Positions 42,406-53,654 of a stretch of 64,000 nt of DNA are shown piece after piece. The position numbers were made by a program, and so were the translations under genes. Each line of letters starts with the position of its first letter. Within the stretch, counting starts at the first letter, position 1. Source of the stretch: Pleurostoma richardsiae (taxonomy: Eukaryota; Ascomycota; Sordariomycetes; Calosphaeriales; Pleurostomataceae); the NCBI GenBank assembly GCA_030052745.1, contig JANBVO010000051.1:1-64000 (forward strand), written 5' to 3'. Under the pieces are notes generated by a model. It was not told the DNA's origin and did no database searches. It worked only from the letters and a program-made list of their open reading frames with translations.

Positions 42406-43682
42406 CGTAGTTGATGTATGCTATGTGATGTTGCGGTTGCTGTTGTCGCGGCCTTTTTTGAATCAGTTTGCATCCAAGAGTCTCTTTGAAGTCCGTATCC
42501 TCGAGGAATATGCCACGTCTCTTCCCCTCTTTCATAATTTATAGTTAGCGGAGTGGATCGTCGAGACGGTATCGCTGAATTTTCTAGAATCACTAGGTCG
42601 CAATGCGTTCCCACTTTGTGGCGTCGGCAGAAACGAGCCGTGCCAGGCCATTCACCCAGTCGTCGTCAGTGAGGAGAGCCTTGAAGAGAATACCAGCAGA
42701 AGTGACTAAGATTCCAAGATGCTAAAAGATGCAGCGACAATCATCAGCCCGTGAGGAAGAAAATACTTTTCCGGTTCTCTGAGTGTGGAAGGAAGCACCA
42801 CAAGCCGCTTTGGAGCTAAGATCCCTCGACTCCCAGGACTTGCGCGAGCATTAATGCTCTCCTGATATTTGGAAATATCGCGATCGGTAGGGTTGTCTTC
42901 ATAATCTTGCCCATGAGCGGCGCTTGCTGCTGGTGATGGCGTCGGAGTTAGTGTGGGCTCCCAGCATACCTCGTGGCCGAGGTGTCTGTGAGCAGAGACT
43001 CTGAAACGGTAACGCCTTTGCTTCACCGCTGTTGCGGCTTAGAATTCCGCGTACAACAAAGGCACAACATCCCGCATGACTGGTTTCGGCCAATATGTCA
43101 CGAGCTTTCTCAACTGTGTGTTCTCTCTGTCAATCTGTAGTATCGTGCAACCAGGAAGTCTCGGCTCGTCTCTGGTCACCGGGATCTGCTATCGGGGTTG
43201 CTTACCGAACTCTGCGTGAGCGACACCTTCCATCGCACAATCGTCTCTTGATAGGCTGTACGAGACCTATGGGCTCTCCAGGTAAATTATCTGGAGAGGT
43301 GACAGAGAGTCTTGGTACCGCCAATGGTTCAGGTATCTGAGTATGCATCCGGTCTTTCCAGAGAAGTAAAGATATGTACCAACCTCTAGACTTCTGCGTG
43401 TAAACACGGTCATGGCTGAAGACCTGAGATTCAAGGAAATGAGGCCCAAGCCCATCCAGTGCAGGTAGTGCGGTACAGATAGGCGTTCCTATGCACATTT
43501 AGCCGGGTTCGGCCATTTAAATCATACTAGTACACTTCGCTCCCTCCCCGGTGGAATTCCTGCGAGTCGGGGACTACTGTCGATGTTAGGAGGTGCTGCG
43601 CGACATATTCCACATCCACATATTGTTTACAGAATGACCTCCAAGAGCAACCCGACAACTGTTCGAATATTGCATGAGCTAA
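42406..43682. other. 1.3-kb region without a confirmed gene
   Basis: Minus-strand frames around 43026-42706 and the adjacent stretch down to about 42600 have protein-like composition but no start, splice logic or family I can name. They could be a decayed gene tail. Confidence 0.35.
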
Positions 43683-44972
43683 CTATTTTCTCCCCCAAAC
43701 CTTTGTGAGGAACTCCTCAACTTGAGTGAACTTGTAATCAGGCAGAATCTGATTCCACTCATCCGTAACATCCCAGGCGCCACGACAGATCGAAATTAAC
43801 ATCCCAATTGTAGCGGCTTTGTTGACAGTCTCCATCTCATCTCCCGTGGCGGAATGGAGACTATTTACTGGGATCAAGTGGTTACTCTTGATTATTCCAG
43901 CTTCAACGTCTTCCAGTCTGAGCCATTGAATTGTGAATGGCTTGCCTGATACGCATCAGTGTTTAGGCCTTTGCAACTCTGGCTCGCAGCCCTACCCAGT
44001 CGCAGCGGGCGGTTGATTACCTCGAACGCGCTCTCCCATTTGGAGGAGCTCTCTTATAGTGACGCGACTGCCACTTACGCCTCCAACCACCGGCCATTCA
44101 CCTGTGTATTCAACGGCGCGGGCGACCACACCGCCAATATCCTGGACTGACGTGAAAGTCATGTGCTGGTCAAGGAAGCCATGCACAAGGAGGGCGTGTA
44201 ATTTCTCGACGTCTATTTGCATTGGTATCGTGGTGATGTAATTCGCCGTTTGGTGTGGGTGACCGAGATAGTTCATGAACGCCCCGGGTTGGAATGTGGT
44301 ATATTCGAGGACCTTGCGACTAGATTAGCTTCTGCACCTTGAAAGCCATCGAAAACCGCAGAGGGCCACCTTCTTAGCCGCGTTGAGATTCTCCAGGTAG
44401 TGCCTGATTTCTACCTTGTTCCTGTACCACGGTAAGAAATCGATCGAAAGCTCCGTGCTTGTGCCGCTTGCTCTCAGTCAGCACAACGTACGTGCCCGGA
44501 GAATATAAGATGATGGCATAGCTACCTACGTCGACCACTCTGACGGCGCGTATCGCTTGACCTCGGCTTCAACAGCTGCATCGATGAGCCGCTTCTGCGT
44601 GTTACTCCCTGGGTCAAGATGCACCACGAAGAAGCATAGGACTGTATGGACGCCCTTCAACAAGCGTACCAGTTCCGACTTATCTTCGTAGGTTGTCTGG
44701 ACCCACTCGACACCCTGAAGAGATGGAAACTGTGCAGGGTCCTGGCATTGCTCTGTTAGCCCTTTCCGGCGAGGAATGCTGGAAGCCTGGAGGTCGCTAC
44801 CTTCCGACTGAAGGCAATTATTTCGTGCCTTCGAATATCCACCAGCTTATCGAGGACTTCTCTTGCTAGCTCTGAAAAGATTGGGTCAGCTGAAGAACAG
44901 GGGACATGCGAGAAGGTCCTGGCAACACCATCACGTACGGCTAGAAGCCCCTGCAATAGCGATCTTGACCAT
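43683..44972 (-). CDS. NmrA-like NAD(P)-binding protein
   Basis: Six exons on the minus strand: 44972-44939, 44871-44801, 44750-44530, 44466-44370, 44312-44021 and 43945-43683, giving 325 aa. The start MVKIAIAGASSQLAREVLDKL is restored only by splicing the 67-bp first intron. Later blocks are RHEIIAFSRK, GVEWVQTTYEDKSELVRLLKG, RYAPSEWST, PGAFMNYLGHP, MTFTSVQDIGGVVARAVEY and the C-terminal WNQILPDYKFTQVEEFL, all typical of fungal NmrA/isoflavone-reductase-like proteins. The Rossmann motif is GASSQLA instead of GxxGxxG, missing later glycines, so cofactor binding may be weak. It could act as a redox sensor or reductase. Confidence 0.8.
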
Positions 44973-45511
44973 TTTGACTGCTCGCTTTCAATGATGACGA
45001 AACATGGAGTCAAATCTGAACTATTATTTGGGTATATAGCCATATTTGCTTTCTGAGAAGGGTCGTGATACTTATAGAGCGACCCGCCTTCACCTCGTTG
45101 GGACATTACAAGAATAGCAGAAGCGGCTCAACCAACATCATACAAGGCCTTGCTGTTCACGTAACGGAGGCGTCCCTGTTATAGGCTTCACGGCCCAATA
45201 ACTGGCCCGGGAAGCTGGGCAATAACAAGGCAGTAACAGGGGGCACATCACACCGATCCTGTCTACTCACAGTTAGATATGCGGGGCTGTTAGTGTATAT
45301 GTACTCGGCGCTCCTTCGATTTCTTCCTCAACTGGGGCGGTTACGTGATCGGGTTAAATGGCCGCCGCGCCAGCCTACTTACTGGCGATGGCCGCCACTT
45401 AGACCGGACAAACCGACCCGATTCTCACATAACCAGAAGGATAACGGTCTTGCGCCGCTTTTATGCTGACTGTTTAAGATTCAGGCGGATTTTACGCGCG
45501 AGCGGATGTAG
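44973..45511. promoter_or_regulatory. Divergent intergenic region of NmrA-like and bZIP genes
   Basis: 539 bp between divergent starts, containing both promoters. No distinct site identified. Confidence 0.4.
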
Positions 45512-46558
45512 ATGGGGCCCGTAGAGGATGACATTCAGGTAGGTACACATTGTGTTTCTAAACGGCGTCACTGGAGACTGACGCGATAACAGAGGCGACG
45601 GGAGCGGGGCCGTCGGTCCCAAGCTGCGTTCCGTAAACGCCAGGCTCAGGCTGCTCAGCTCTTGACTGACCAGAACCGCTGGCTCGGAGACGGCGTCAGG
45701 CAAGTGGTCAATGCTGCTCGGGGAGATGAGCGTCCCGAGTTGCTCCACTCCATCCTCGGCTTAGCGAAGATCGCCGGCATCGACGCTAATAGACTGGAGC
45801 GACGCCGTGTAGTCCAGCATCTCGGCGGTGACGATATTACCATCGATGCTGTGACCGGAGATTTTGTCCATAGATTTGGTGATCAGGCAAACTCTCCGCT
45901 GCGGCCCTCACACCTGTCTCCGCCGATCCCGCAACGCCTCAGCTGCGGGATATGGCTGGATCCTCTGCATTATATGCGTGCCTCCCTGCCGCCAAAAGAC
46001 ATCCTGCCGTATTTAGGACCAGGGGCGAAGACGTTCGCAGGGCGGCTGTTCTGGTCGATGGCTGAACACGGCCAGACTCGGTGCAAGCATACGCACTCGG
46101 AACCAGCGGTCCTGATTCAGAGAGGCTTGAGACACTCTGAGGCTACGCAGGACTTAGAGATCCCATTTATCCAGGCGATGCTCGAAACGAGACTTGAATA
46201 CAAGCGAACGGGATCTATAAACCCGGAGCACGCAGCGGCCGGGGAAACAGACTTGGGGATGATTTTGCAAGATCGCATCGAAGAAGATTACCGAGCTAGA
46301 GGGGAGGATCCAAGCTCATGGCTATCATGCGCCGCAATCGAGGAGCGCGCGAGGATGATCTTCAGTAATTCTGCTTTTGCCCTACTAGAGAAGGCGGCAA
46401 AAGGTGAGGGACAATCTTCTCTACGAGACTTGTTGGCAAGTCTCACATGCAGGGTTTACGAAGCCTCAATCTGCTTCGGAGACGGCCCCAGGTGCCATGT
46501 TGATGTCGTAGATAGCTTGTTCTTCGAGTGGATAAACAAGGGTTTGTTGTCTATGTAG
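45512..46558 (+). CDS. bZIP transcription factor
   Basis: Exons 45512-45538 (nine codons, MGPVEDDIQ) and 45593-46558, giving 330 aa. The 54-bp intron (GTAGGT...AACAG) is phase 0. Exon 2 opens with the basic region RRRERGRRSQAAFRKRQAQ, matching the bZIP pattern with S-Q-A-A-x-R, followed by a short, poorly heptad zipper. A start at 45662 would cut off the basic region and is wrong. The C-terminal third (RCKHTHSEPAVLIQRGL ... YEASICFGDGPR) resembles the conserved tail of fungal bZIP/DUF3425-type regulators. Nuclear by family. It is divergent from the NmrA-like gene, which it may control. Confidence 0.7.
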
Positions 46559-47726
46559 GACAAGGCAAGGAATCAGCACGCGGTGCTTGCCGCTCCTCTG
46601 CCTCTTGTGCGCCGAGTTGCGCCTGGTGGTACACACCGAGCTAGGTTAGAAGAATGTTATACAGGAAGAAGAAAGTTCCAAGTGGTGGAGCGTGTGGTCT
46701 GGTGGAAGAGAAAAGAGTGCGTAGCGAACAGGCGAAGTAGAGACGAGAGAATCTTCTCTAGGTGCCTAGAGTTCGGAACCCCATGGTCGGCCCCGAACGA
46801 TTCATCCTCCTGCGCCCCAAGAATTCTGGGTGTGGAAGGATCAAGGATGCCTTCGTATGTCCGGTCGCTCATTTACAATAGCCCGGCCTAATCAGGAGAC
46901 GACAGACGAGAAGCATCAGGCTCCACGAATCAGTCAAGGGTGGGGAAGGGGGCGGTCAATATCCTTGCAATTGCAACACGTCGAGTACCGCAGCCAGTGC
47001 CAAGCAACCAAGCCTGGAGCCAGGGATAGTACGAATGTACTGGAACCGCAAGGTCCTTCGATATGTGCCGAAGCTGCTCGCAATGCATTTGGAGGAACGG
47101 CGACGTAGCAATTGAAGCTGCTCCTGGAAACTAACATTATGTCCGTCCACTGCTGTCTAGCGCTTTCCATGCGGCTGTAAATCCGAAGAGGTATTCTGTA
47201 AATCGAGCGCAACTGACCGCCATCCGCTAGGGGCCGGAATTAGAGATCGCCACTAATTGAAGACTTCTCTAGCCAGTTCTGGTAGGTCGTCTCTACCGCG
47301 GCACCACCGTAGTCGCCGCGGAACACCCCCGAGACCCGCCACTTGAGGTTACATTGCACTTCAAGCGTCAGGGGAGACCACCCAGGCACGCGTACATAGT
47401 ACATCTGTACACTACAAGGGACGGCCAAAGGACCCCTTTGTGGCTAGTCTTTCGCCCTGCGGATCCGACATCATTAATGGCAAGCTGTGGAAAATATCTG
47501 ACCAAGGGTACAGACAAACATACCGACAGTCTTAAGGCTTCGATACAGGAATTGTTAATACGGAGGCACTAAAGTTCGGAGGGTGGGCTTAGATTTGCGC
47601 TACAGCTTGAATGGGAGCAGGGAGGTCTCAACGGAGAAATATGGTGATGCACATTCTAAATCCTAATGCTGCTGGGTCTTCTGTCCGATGCTGCGAGTGC
47701 CTTCCCTTGCCCATGGGTAAAGTGGT
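46559..47726. other. Intergenic between convergent genes, no gene seen
   Basis: 1.17 kb. Plus frames at 46583-46891 and 46830-47108 are open but have no coding character I can defend. Confidence 0.45.
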
Positions 47727-49133
47727 TTATCTTGGCTGGGCAAACTTCATCCATAGCGGCTCGTGCAGCAGCCTGTCAAGACAGCTCTCCTCAACCCCAA
47801 CGAGGATTTCCATGCCTCCGTCAGGAAGCACAGGCAGCGCGACCTGCAAGCCATTGATGACGCCGACGCTCGGCGCTCTGACTGCCTGGATTTTTCCACC
47901 GAGCGCCGCGCCCCATTCCAACCCGTACAGCTCGAAGTTGGCCCATGAAGTCTGTACGCAGTGGTTACCAGGGACATCGAGGAACGCCGTCGGGACCAGC
48001 CTATCGACATCCTCAAGGCCTTCGACAAGCGCGACTACGTCGTCGGTAAACTGATTGTTTGCGCGGATCAGAGCCTTACGGATTAGGATGGCCAGGTCCG
48101 CCAAGCTGAGGGAGCTAAGCATCTTCCGGATCGGCGCTGACACTGCCACGTACTCGAGGAAACATCCCAACGTGTTGGGGTGGACGGGCGGGTCGGTGCG
48201 TAAGCGCCCGTCGATGGCAATGTTGAAAACGGACACCGGGTCGCCCTCAAGAGTCTCGAGAGGCGATTGCACCGCCATAACAGTACGCCAGAGAAGTGCT
48301 GAAACGGCGTCGTTGGTGGAGATCCACTTCTGATCCGTCAGCCCTGTCGCCCGGGTTGGCGACGCCTCGGCCTTGAGAGCCGCGAGGGACTCCGGCGAGA
48401 AGTAGAAGACCTGGCCGCGATGGCTACGCGACACCATCTTGGGCGGTGCTCCCTGCGGCGTGAAGGGCAGGAGTGTGTACTCCGGGTGGTCTTCGGGTTG
48501 GCCCTTATTACGGCCCGAGGGTCTCATCACCCGTTCTCTGTCGGCGAACATAGCGGGATCGAGCTTGACTGGTGAGGTGATGTCGAGACCCTGCACGCGG
48601 CGGCATTCCTCTGCCCAAATCTTGGTCCAGGTGAGGAAGGTGTTGCCGTCTCCAAACATGTGCAAGATACACCACGTGAGAATCAGCCCGCCGGGGATAA
48701 AGTTCGCCTGTACGAGGGAGACAGGCAGGCGCTCTCCGGGGGCAGGCCAGACGGAGCGGCGGAGCAGAGTCTCGCCGTCAAAGGCCGACAAGGGAAAGTT
48801 CCTTGCTTTCAGCTCAGGATAAGTCATCGGAAACCCGTCAGGGTCCCGCAGGTCCTTAACGACGATGTCTCCGATCTCATCGCCATCATCCAGCCTCTGA
48901 AGCTTCAGCACGCCAGCCTGCTTGGACGCCGAGTCCGGCACTGCCTCGCAGCCTACAGGTGACATTCGCTTCTTGACTGCATCGTAGCCGGCTTTGAGGA
49001 CCCTGGAGGCCTCGTTGATGTCGTAATTGTCCGGAAGCTCGAAAGGAAAGACGTAACGAAGATACCCCTTGGGACCAATACGCTCCAGGGCAGTCAGGGG
49101 TGGAATTTCGTGCAAGCCTTGTAAGGAACCCAT
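47727..49133 (-). CDS. BAHD-like acyltransferase (trichothecene 3-O-acetyltransferase family)
   Basis: 468 aa, intronless. The ATG at 49133 (MGSLQGLHEIPPL) is preferred over the upstream in-frame ATG at 49220, whose extra residues do not resemble the family. The N-terminal half ends in the catalytic H-x3-D (LHMFGDGN); the C-terminal half has the ISTNDAVSALLWR block and FNIAIDGRLR. The terminal motif, usually DFGWG, is degenerate (YGLEWG). Such enzymes transfer acetyl or other acyl groups from CoA to alcohols or amines of secondary metabolites or toxins, for biosynthesis or self-protection. No polyketide or terpene core gene is in the window, so a detoxification role is equally possible. Confidence 0.8.
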   Translation of the reverse strand: MGSLQGLHEIPPLTALERIGPKGYLRYVFPFELPDNYDINEASRVLKAGYDAVKKRMSPVGCEAVPDSASKQAGVLKLQRLDDGDEIGDIVVKDLRDPDGFPMTYPELKARNFPLSAFDGETLLRRSVWPAPGERLPVSLVQANFIPGGLILTWCILHMFGDGNTFLTWTKIWAEECRRVQGLDITSPVKLDPAMFADRERVMRPSGRNKGQPEDHPEYTLLPFTPQGAPPKMVSRSHRGQVFYFSPESLAALKAEASPTRATGLTDQKWISTNDAVSALLWRTVMAVQSPLETLEGDPVSVFNIAIDGRLRTDPPVHPNTLGCFLEYVAVSAPIRKMLSSLSLADLAILIRKALIRANNQFTDDVVALVEGLEDVDRLVPTAFLDVPGNHCVQTSWANFELYGLEWGAALGGKIQAVRAPSVGVINGLQVALPVLPDGGMEILVGVEESCLDRLLHEPLWMKFAQPR

Positions 49134-49912
49134 TGTATCGGTAAGAGGCAAGAGACTGGAGTCTACGAAGCAGCAGAGTCGAAAGGAGGACCAAAGCATG
49201 ACCCGCTTAATATAGGCCATTAAGCGGAGGTCCGTCGCTCATATTGATCGTCTCTGGTGTTACCCTCTGTTCCTGGTCGCCCTCCCCTGAAGGGGATACC
49301 TGTCAGGGGCTCCTGCATGTCGATCGAGGCCACGCCACGGTCGCGCTGATAAGGTGTCCCAATGGAGTCCCCCCCCCACTCGCGAGCAGGCCTCGACGTA
49401 CGCGTCCAGCAAGGAAGTCAGGCTATCTTCAATCTTGCGTTCAAAAGGAAAACGGGAAGCTCACTGTGGAGTTCCTCCGGCCTGAAACGGGCCGATCCTT
49501 CTGCAACGGTTCTGGAGACCTTTTATGGGGCTTTGATACGTGCCATGGAGAAGATCGTCGACATAGAACGTCCATTTTGGGCATGGATCTGCTCTCCTCA
49601 CATGTGCCCTTCTGCTCCCGCAACAAAGATGGCCTGGGCTGCCTGGATGGACCGCTGCTACTAGAGTACTTTAATGTCATCCGTCGGGATCGGCTCATGG
49701 CCTGGAACGGTTATTCCCTGCTCGCCAAGTGGGTGCCCGCTGATCCCGACTTCTTGGGATGTTCACTCCTGACCCCTTTTCGTTCCTCACGTACGGCACT
49801 CCTTTGCTGGTCTGTCGAGTATTAGTATGGAGGAGAGGAATGTTTGTTCCTTGTGCCTGGCATTCCCCGGTTTGCGTCTGTCTCTGCCTGGGCTGCTAAG
49901 TCCATGTGAGCA
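49134..49912. other. Intergenic, divergent flank; no gene recognised
   Basis: Contains promoters of the acyltransferase (-) and the rhodopsin-domain gene (+). Two overlapping plus frames (49244-49825 and 49362-49664) are open but without family features. Confidence 0.45.
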
Positions 49913-51324
49913 ATGGATCCCGCCATCGTCGCTGTCTTTGGGCCGACGCCAGAAGGCGTCGACCTGAAGGCAAACCATGCCTCCCAGAACGACGCAGCTG
50001 CTATTGCAATGCTGGCTCTCGCGACAATATCAGTGATCCTCCGCTTCATGGCGAGAGTCGTTCAGCGCGCCGGCGTGAAGATGGATGACTGGGTCATCGT
50101 GTTGGCTCTGGTACGTGGTTATGATAGGATTTCTATCTCAGATGTCTCAGCTGCTGACGACATCCGTCCTGCAGCTTTTTGTAGGCGGAACAGTAGGCTT
50201 GAGCGTGGCAGGTACGTATATTTTCGCAGACTCCTGGCTTTTTGCTAACGATTACAGGCGGTGCGGTGGGTGCTGGCAGGCATGTCTGGGCGGTGACTTT
50301 GGGCGAACTTACCCTCATCTTCAAGGTCATCACCGTGCTCCCTCCTCCAGGCTTGCATGTCACTAACGAGACGCTTGTTTCCGCAGATCCTCTATTCCTA
50401 CACCTTCGTTTATGCGGCTTCTTGCGCGGCCACCAAGATATCTATCCTATGCTTCTACCGCCGCATATTTCTCACGACCGACTATCCCTTCAAGGTGTCC
50501 CTCATAATAGGTTTCTTTCTCTCCGTCTCGTATCCCATCATCATCTGGATCACCATGGCGAACTGCTGCCAGCCAGTGTCATTCTACTGGAATCAGTTCA
50601 GTGGGGCCAAGGGGAAGTGCATCGACGTCAAGCAGTTTTTCCTCGCCCTCGGAATCATCAACATGATCAACGACGTCATCATCCTGTCCATCCCTATCCC
50701 CCAGATCCTGAAGCTGCAGATGTCGACCCGGAAGAAAGCGGCGGTGAGCGGAATTATGCTACTGGGAGGCTTGTAGGTCGCTGTCGAAGTTCGTCCCGGG
50801 CAGTCTTCTTTGTGTCGGCTAACTTATTGCTTAGCGTATGCGTCGCGAGTGTTCTGCGCATCTACTATCTCTCAATATTCGTTAAAGCCGTGGATCTCAC
50901 CTGGGTAATGGGGCCTGTCTTCATTTGGTCTGCCATCGAGCCCTCGCTTGGCATTGTCTCCGCCTGCCTCCCCCACTACGGCCCGCTTCGGCAGATAGTA
51001 CGCAGCAAGCTATCGTCCACTTTCAGCAGTAACAAATCTGGTGGTCCCTCATCCGCAAGCGCTCCGTGGAGGTCCGGCGGCGGTCAGGGCTCGCAGAAAG
51101 CGAACTCGCTGTTCGCCTATGGAGGTTCAAGGTTCAATTTTGGGGGCGACAAAATGTTGAAGCTGGTCGAGGCCGATGACGAGATTGGTCTGACGAACCG
51201 CGTGACCGCGGGTTCTGTGATGGGAAAAGCGCACTCTTCCGGGTCCGGGTCGGAGGACAACGTTAACGCCATAGTTGTCCAGTCGACGTTTGTGCAAACC
51301 ACAACCCCACGGGGACGGCCTTGA
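49913..51324 (+). CDS. Seven-helix rhodopsin-domain membrane protein (SAT1/PTH11-like)
   Basis: Exons 49913-50110, 50175-50211, 50258-50325, 50387-50772 and 50835-51324, giving 392 aa. Transmembrane segments begin at ATISVILRF, LFVGGTVGLSVAG and further along. VGAGRHVWAVT and KISILCFYRRIF (about residues 85-135) are the hallmark blocks of the fungal rhodopsin domain, and FVCVASVLRIYYLSIFVK and WSAIEPSLGIVSACLPHYGPL complete it. The C-terminal 110 residues are a Ser/Gly-rich cytoplasmic tail. The CFEM domain found in some PTH11 receptors is absent. Such proteins are proposed receptors or secondary-metabolite accessory proteins; function here is open. The five-exon reading leaves every junction in frame. 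Confidence 0.8.
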
Positions 51325-53654
51325 GGCTGTAGCCTGAAATTGAATTGTCGCGACCGTAATCGGAGTCGTTGCATTAATACCGGTAGTATCTAGGTACGGT
51401 TGAGGAGGGACGGGAAACAGGCACTTAGCCCCATTTAGTAGACAGCAAATGTGAAGTGCCTGCGTCAGAGACTACACTGTTGAGACCCCGACCTGCGCAC
51501 GCCACCTGGACTGTTTCAGGTAGCGTGCGCCTACGAGTAGCTGGAGATATGCTGCGCGGTGACACCAAATAAGGGAGATGTTCTCGAGCGGGTATGTTGA
51601 AGGGGCCTCGGCCACTCGGACCAGTTGCTTGTGCCGTTCAGGCTTATCCCCAGACCATATTGACAACATATGATTTACTTAAAACTAGCAAGTGGATCAG
51701 TAGAGCAGCGGGCAGTGAAGACTGCTAAGAGGATTGATCGCAGCTAGGAGAACGGACCGCCAGAGCTAAGGATCAACTCGAGGTTTCAGCCATATCACAT
51801 GAACGTTGGGGAAAATCTTCTTACAATGAGAGACGGAAAAGGGCGGACCGTTGCAGACCAGGGTGTGGAAACGAATATCAAGCGACAAGACCAGCCAGAA
51901 CGGCCATCGGAGCTGGACGGCGCTTAGGCGTCATAACGGTGGACCGGTGGCATGTGGCTGTATTTTAACGGTAATGATGCCAGGCAGACAACCTTAACTA
52001 CCAGGCGAGATGTGGGAGAGATGACAGGTCACCACGTGAACAAAGGTTGCAGACAAACTACTCAACCAAGGTACGCCTGATTAGTGGCAGTTGATTCTTT
52101 TCAACCTTGCGGACAAAAGGGGCTGCGTGCACTGATAGCAAGTGCTAGCCGTTGGTAGGTTTGAGTTGGACTGCATGTGCGCACTCCTTGACCAACAGGT
52201 ACACTTTTGTTTGCGTCCTTCTTCAATCGAGATTTCCTATACGAGGCAGGGAAAGTACTCTGGGTTGTTAGGCGCCCTTCCCAAATAGATATAGTACGCA
52301 CTGGTTGTCCTGCTTCGTGTCACTGGGTGCTTTGGAACTGAGTAGAAGGGGCGGCTCCTTTCTTCAATGCGTGCAAGCCATCCACGACTGGGAATGGAAA
52401 TGATAGGCCGGTTACTGCGCCTCACTTCTCTCGTGTTTCAAATCGTGTTACTCTATCGGTCCAACTGCTCACTCACGCCTGAAATGCGGCTTCAATTAGT
52501 GGTGGCACTTTTAGCTCCTCCCTATGGTCCTGCGTCCTACCTATCTAAACGTCTACGACCGGCTGAATCAGCGATATCTTAACAAGTATTGTTCAACTGC
52601 GAAGCTAGGTAGTCTTTCAACTGTCAAAACTTCTCGACAAGGCGAAATGTTCGGAAGCAGCGGGTTGGGCCGTCTCCGAAGATTGGATCTGGCATCCACA
52701 AGACACAGACGTAGACGGCAAACAAACGCACAGGTCCTAAAGAACAAGGCATGGAACTCGTAAGCATCGGTGGAAAATCACAACGTGACATGGACACACA
52801 CCCATGCTTTAAGTCGTCGTAAAGCGGTTCAGACTGGCGAGTGGCCCGAGCAAGCCACGACGAACATTACAGACCAGTTACTGGTATTGCTGACACATGC
52901 ACACAGCCCTCTGTTTCTATCAGAATAATTCATGTTTTGGTTTTCCAAAGGGACAACATAGTACTCACCATGAGGTCTCGGTGCGGGGGTGTGAGGCTAG
53001 GGCTGGTAAACAACATCTAGGAGCTAAGACTATTCTATCAATACCAAATCGTGTTCTTAGCATCAAAGTCGGGCCGCTCTACACCGACCACGCCCCGAAA
53101 GTCGGAAAACTGCGTCACGTCTTCATTGCCCGCGATGTCGCAAACCCCCCAACTCCATATCTGTGCCTGATAGACCCCACATGTTTACTCCAGCCGAGAT
53201 CAAGCCACCACTATTGCGCCTTCAAGATGACAAATTGCTGCTAAAATACAAGCCGAAGGATCGCGGGCTGCTCCGTGTAGAGGCGCAAGTTGTGGTTCAC
53301 GAGAGCTAATATAGCTGCCGTCGATATTTCATAGTACTCGATGACCCCTCGGAAAACCGGCTCCTCTGTCAACCTAAAGATAACAACGTTGCCTGAACTG
53401 TCACTATCAAACAGCTATAGACCTGTTCCGGGCAGCTATTCAGTCGCCAGGATGTACGTAGGGTCATAGATTAGCGACCCACGTGTCGCTGCATATCATA
53501 GAAGCACGTCTTTATCGTACTTACTGATGTGATTCTCAGGCCCAGCCCCTCTCTCGATGTAGCCATGCTATATTGAGGGCTTCGACGCCGCTATTTTATA
53601 ATGACTTTGGCGAATATCCACCGGTGACTTCACCTACATTGTTTCCCCTTTGCA
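51325..53654. other. 2.3-kb region with no gene seen
   Basis: Low coding character on both strands, with only short scattered frames. It includes the promoter of the transporter at 53655. Confidence 0.5.

Noticed and set aside
44756-45106. Long N-terminal frame of the NmrA-like gene starting at 45106
   Set aside because: It reads through an intron; the short exon MVKIAIAGASS at 44972-44939 gives the proper Rossmann start.
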